Origin: Verrucomicrobiales bacterium
GTDB lineage: Bacteria; Verrucomicrobiota; Verrucomicrobiia; Limisphaerales; Palsa-1400
DNA: 7,785 nt
Assembly: GCA_028293405.1 (NCBI GenBank)
Contig: JAQGOW010000639.1
Coordinates: 1 to 7,785, forward strand
Reading direction: 5' to 3'
Positions 5,861 through 7,785 of this stretch are shown here, piece by piece. The notes beneath the pieces are model-generated. The model had not been told where the DNA came from. It saw only the letters and a program-made list of their open reading frames with translations, and ran no database searches. Positions within the stretch are counted from its first letter, which is position 1, and each line of letters begins with the position of its first letter. Position numbers and translations under genes: made by a program.

Positions 5861-7785
5861 TAATACCTATATGTTAGCTTTGCAAAGCAACTACGTTCGA
5901 TTTCAGCGCGGGTCGGTGCGGCCGGTCCAAATTCCGGGTGATGATCGTGCAACAGGTTTTGGCCAACGAGCGACACTTCCAACCGTTGGCTTGCATGCCA
6001 GGCCAGTCGCACGTCGAGTTCACCATAACTCGGTGTGGAACCAAAACCTACATTCAGCCGATCGACAAATCGCAATCGCGCATCGAGGTCCAGGTTCGCG
6101 GGTAAGTTGATCGAAGAACTAATCGAGAACTGATGCCGGGGGTCGGCAGTCTCCGCCCTGCCCTGATTCAAATCGGTTTGGCCGGCGGCAACATGGATGT
6201 CTTCGTCCAAAAATGTGTAGCCCGCGTGCATACGCCATGATTCGGTGATCTGTTGGCTCAACGTCAGTTCAAGCCCGCGAGTGTCTCCCTGCACGTTATT
6301 TTGCACGAACGCCGGCACAGTCGCGCTGATGCTACGCAATCGCGTGTATTGATTGTAAAACGTCGAAAGAGAAACGGATGACTTTGCAAAAAGTTGCGCG
6401 CGATAGCCGAGCTCGTAAGCGATGACCGCTTCCGATTGAAACCCCGGACCACCAGCGAGAATTTCGGTTGGCGGGACGTTCGTCGTAAACACGAACGCTT
6501 GCTGATCGATGCGCGAGGGCTCACGCACAGCGCGGGACACTGCGCCCCAGAGCAAATGCTCCGGCGCAGGATGCCACGAAAGCCGACCGCTCGGTTGCAC
6601 CTCCCACCCCGTGTAATCGTTATGATCAACTTTCGTGCCGGCCATAAACACAAGATTTGTCAGCAACGTGATTTCGTCCTGGACGAAAAAGCTGACGAGA
6701 TTTCGATCCATATCCGGCGGAAGAAACCGCAACATTGGCGAGTTTTGCACCCGGTCATGTGTAAACCGGTAGGCCGCGCCCCAGACAAAGTTGTGGCGTT
6801 CACCCAGCGCGAACCGATGTTGAAAATCCAAGTCATACGTGTCGAGATCTTCAGCAAACAGCGTAGGACTGATGCGATGGGTGCGATCATAATAGAACTG
6901 CACCTGCGTGGATGAATCTTCGGAAATCAGGTGGGTCCAGCGCGAGAGCAAATTCCCACCAGCCGCAGAAGCGTCCGGTAAATTTAACTGGTGAAAGCGC
7001 GCGTCATAAAAATCGCCTGAAACCGTCACTGTGTTCTGGATCGATTGATCCCAATCCAACCGGAATCCTCCTTGGCCAAATAACCATTCGTCCTCTCGAT
7101 CAGCACCCTTGGAATTCACCGTGCCGTCGCGATTGAAGAATTCGCCGTAAACGCGATAAAAAACGTTTGAAGAAAGTTTTCCACCGTAACGAATGCCGGC
7201 GAGATCGCGTAACTCCGTGCCACCAGCGCCTTCGAGCAACAGCCCTTGAGTATCTTGCGCACGGCGCGTGATGATATTGATAACGCCGTTAACCGCATTC
7301 GGGCCCCACAACGTTCCGCCCGGACCGCTGACCACTTCGATGCGGTCAATATCGTCGAGGAGATAATTTTGGACGTCCCAAAACACTCCGGAAAAAAGCG
7401 GCGTGTAAACAGTGCGACCATCAATCATCACCAGAAGCTTGTTCGCGATCGAGCCGTTAAAGCCACGCGCAGAGATGGCCCATTCGCGCGAGTCGACCTG
7501 GGCAACCTGCAGGTTGTCGGCGAGGCGGAGCGCTTCGGGAATCGTCGTTGCGCCGGAACGATGAATATCATCGTGTGTGATCACTTGGATGGAAGCCGGC
7601 GCATCGGCCAACGGTTCAGGGCGTCGGGACACGGAGGTGACGTCCATGCCCATCAATTGCTCGAGACTGAAGGCTTTGAGTTGCGAAGCGGAAACGTCGA
7701 CAGAATTGCTTTGCGCTCGCGCCACATCGAACCCGGACGCTAGCAAGACCACACTGCAAAACAGTGTGACGCCGCACCGAATAAC
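5860..7785 (-). CDS. TonB-dependent outer-membrane receptor (5' partial)
   Basis: A 22-strand-type outer-membrane receptor that takes up or senses a ligand using TonB energy. The frame is open to the window edge: the bases before the GTG at 7752 continue a signal peptide (VTLFCSVVLLASG, probable cut after ARA at visible residue 24), so the true start lies outside. Of the 641 visible residues, MDVTSVSRR (47-55) is TonB-box-like; the plug spans about 58-176 with APASIQVIT, ISARGFNG, LLVMIDGRTVYTPLFSG, DRIEVVSGPGGTLWG and NAVNGVINIITRR; the rest is the barrel, with GQNLLHDHHPEFG near the end and a terminal Tyr, as usual for outer-membrane insertion. The plug has the 'SLEQLM...VTSVSRR' start that I associate with receptors found beside YfiR and sensor kinases; the ligand cannot be predicted. 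It is the first visible gene of the operon, coupled to yfiR by TAATG. Confidence 0.93.
   Translation of the reverse strand, partial: VIRCGVTLFCSVVLLASGFDVARAQSNSVDVSASQLKAFSLEQLMGMDVTSVSRRPEPLADAPASIQVITHDDIHRSGATTIPEALRLADNLQVAQVDSREWAISARGFNGSIANKLLVMIDGRTVYTPLFSGVFWDVQNYLLDDIDRIEVVSGPGGTLWGPNAVNGVINIITRRAQDTQGLLLEGAGGTELRDLAGIRYGGKLSSNVFYRVYGEFFNRDGTVNSKGADREDEWLFGQGGFRLDWDQSIQNTVTVSGDFYDARFHQLNLPDASAAGGNLLSRWTHLISEDSSTQVQFYYDRTHRISPTLFAEDLDTYDLDFQHRFALGERHNFVWGAAYRFTHDRVQNSPMLRFLPPDMDRNLVSFFVQDEITLLTNLVFMAGTKVDHNDYTGWEVQPSGRLSWHPAPEHLLWGAVSRAVREPSRIDQQAFVFTTNVPPTEILAGGPGFQSEAVIAYELGYRAQLFAKSSVSLSTFYNQYTRLRSISATVPAFVQNNVQGDTRGLELTLSQQITESWRMHAGYTFLDEDIHVAAGQTDLNQGRAETADPRHQFSISSSINLPANLDLDARLRFVDRLNVGFGSTPSYGELDVRLAWHASQRLEVSLVGQNLLHDHHPEFGPAAPTRAEIERSCFAKLTYRY
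7750..7768. repeat. Perfect 7-bp inverted repeat in the receptor signal-peptide region
   Basis: CACACTG (7750-7756) and CAGTGTG (7762-7768) are exact reverse complements with a five-base CAAAA loop. On the minus strand the 3' arm contains the GTG at 7752. There is no T run after it on either strand, so it is not a typical terminator. It may be a hairpin in the early coding region of the receptor mRNA, a protein-binding dyad, or chance. Confidence 0.4.

Noticed and set aside
6394..7743. Two plus-strand open frames (6394-6915 and 7246-7743) opposite the receptor gene
   Set aside because: Both are antisense to conserved plug and barrel sequence and show no protein-family features.

Overview
The window looks like a piece of chromosome from a Gram-negative bacterium, most likely a verrucomicrobial lineage of the Pedosphaera/Limisphaera type. 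The outer-membrane receptor and periplasmic protein require two membranes. The secreted protein at the left edge ends in a Gly-Pro-Arg-Phe-Tyr-Arg tail of a kind I associate with secreted proteins of that group. Base composition is moderately GC-rich throughout, and I see no insertion sequence, phage gene, CRISPR array, tRNA or rRNA. The taxonomic call is an inference from protein style and was not checked by a search.

Layout, left to right. (1) Positions 1-725, plus strand: 3' end of a large secreted, low-complexity protein, followed by a small hairpin with a T run that probably terminates it. (2) 782-2980, minus strand: a complete glycogen branching enzyme gene, glgB. (3) About 2981-3346: a mostly non-coding gap with a nested inverted repeat and a doubtful small plus-strand ORF. 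(4) 3347-7785, minus strand: a tight four-gene operon, read right to left as TonB-dependent outer-membrane receptor (5' end beyond the window), YfiR-family periplasmic protein, CHASE8-type membrane histidine kinase, and single-domain Rcp1-like response regulator. Junctions are a 1-nt TAATG overlap, a 4-nt gap and an 11-nt gap.

The operon is the most interesting part. In the known YfiBNR system of Pseudomonas, periplasmic YfiR represses the membrane protein YfiN through its CHASE8 domain, and YfiN's output is a GGDEF diguanylate cyclase. Here the same kind of sensor module (YfiR plus CHASE8-HAMP) carries a histidine kinase output instead, an outer-membrane TonB receptor is co-transcribed upstream, and a stand-alone receiver is co-transcribed downstream. 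A reasonable model is that ligand binding or transport at the receptor changes YfiR, YfiR releases or engages the kinase, and the kinase phosphorylates the receiver. No DNA-binding or cyclic-di-GMP output gene is visible, so the final target is unknown. glgB lies further downstream on the same strand, but the 366-nt gap argues for its own transcription unit.
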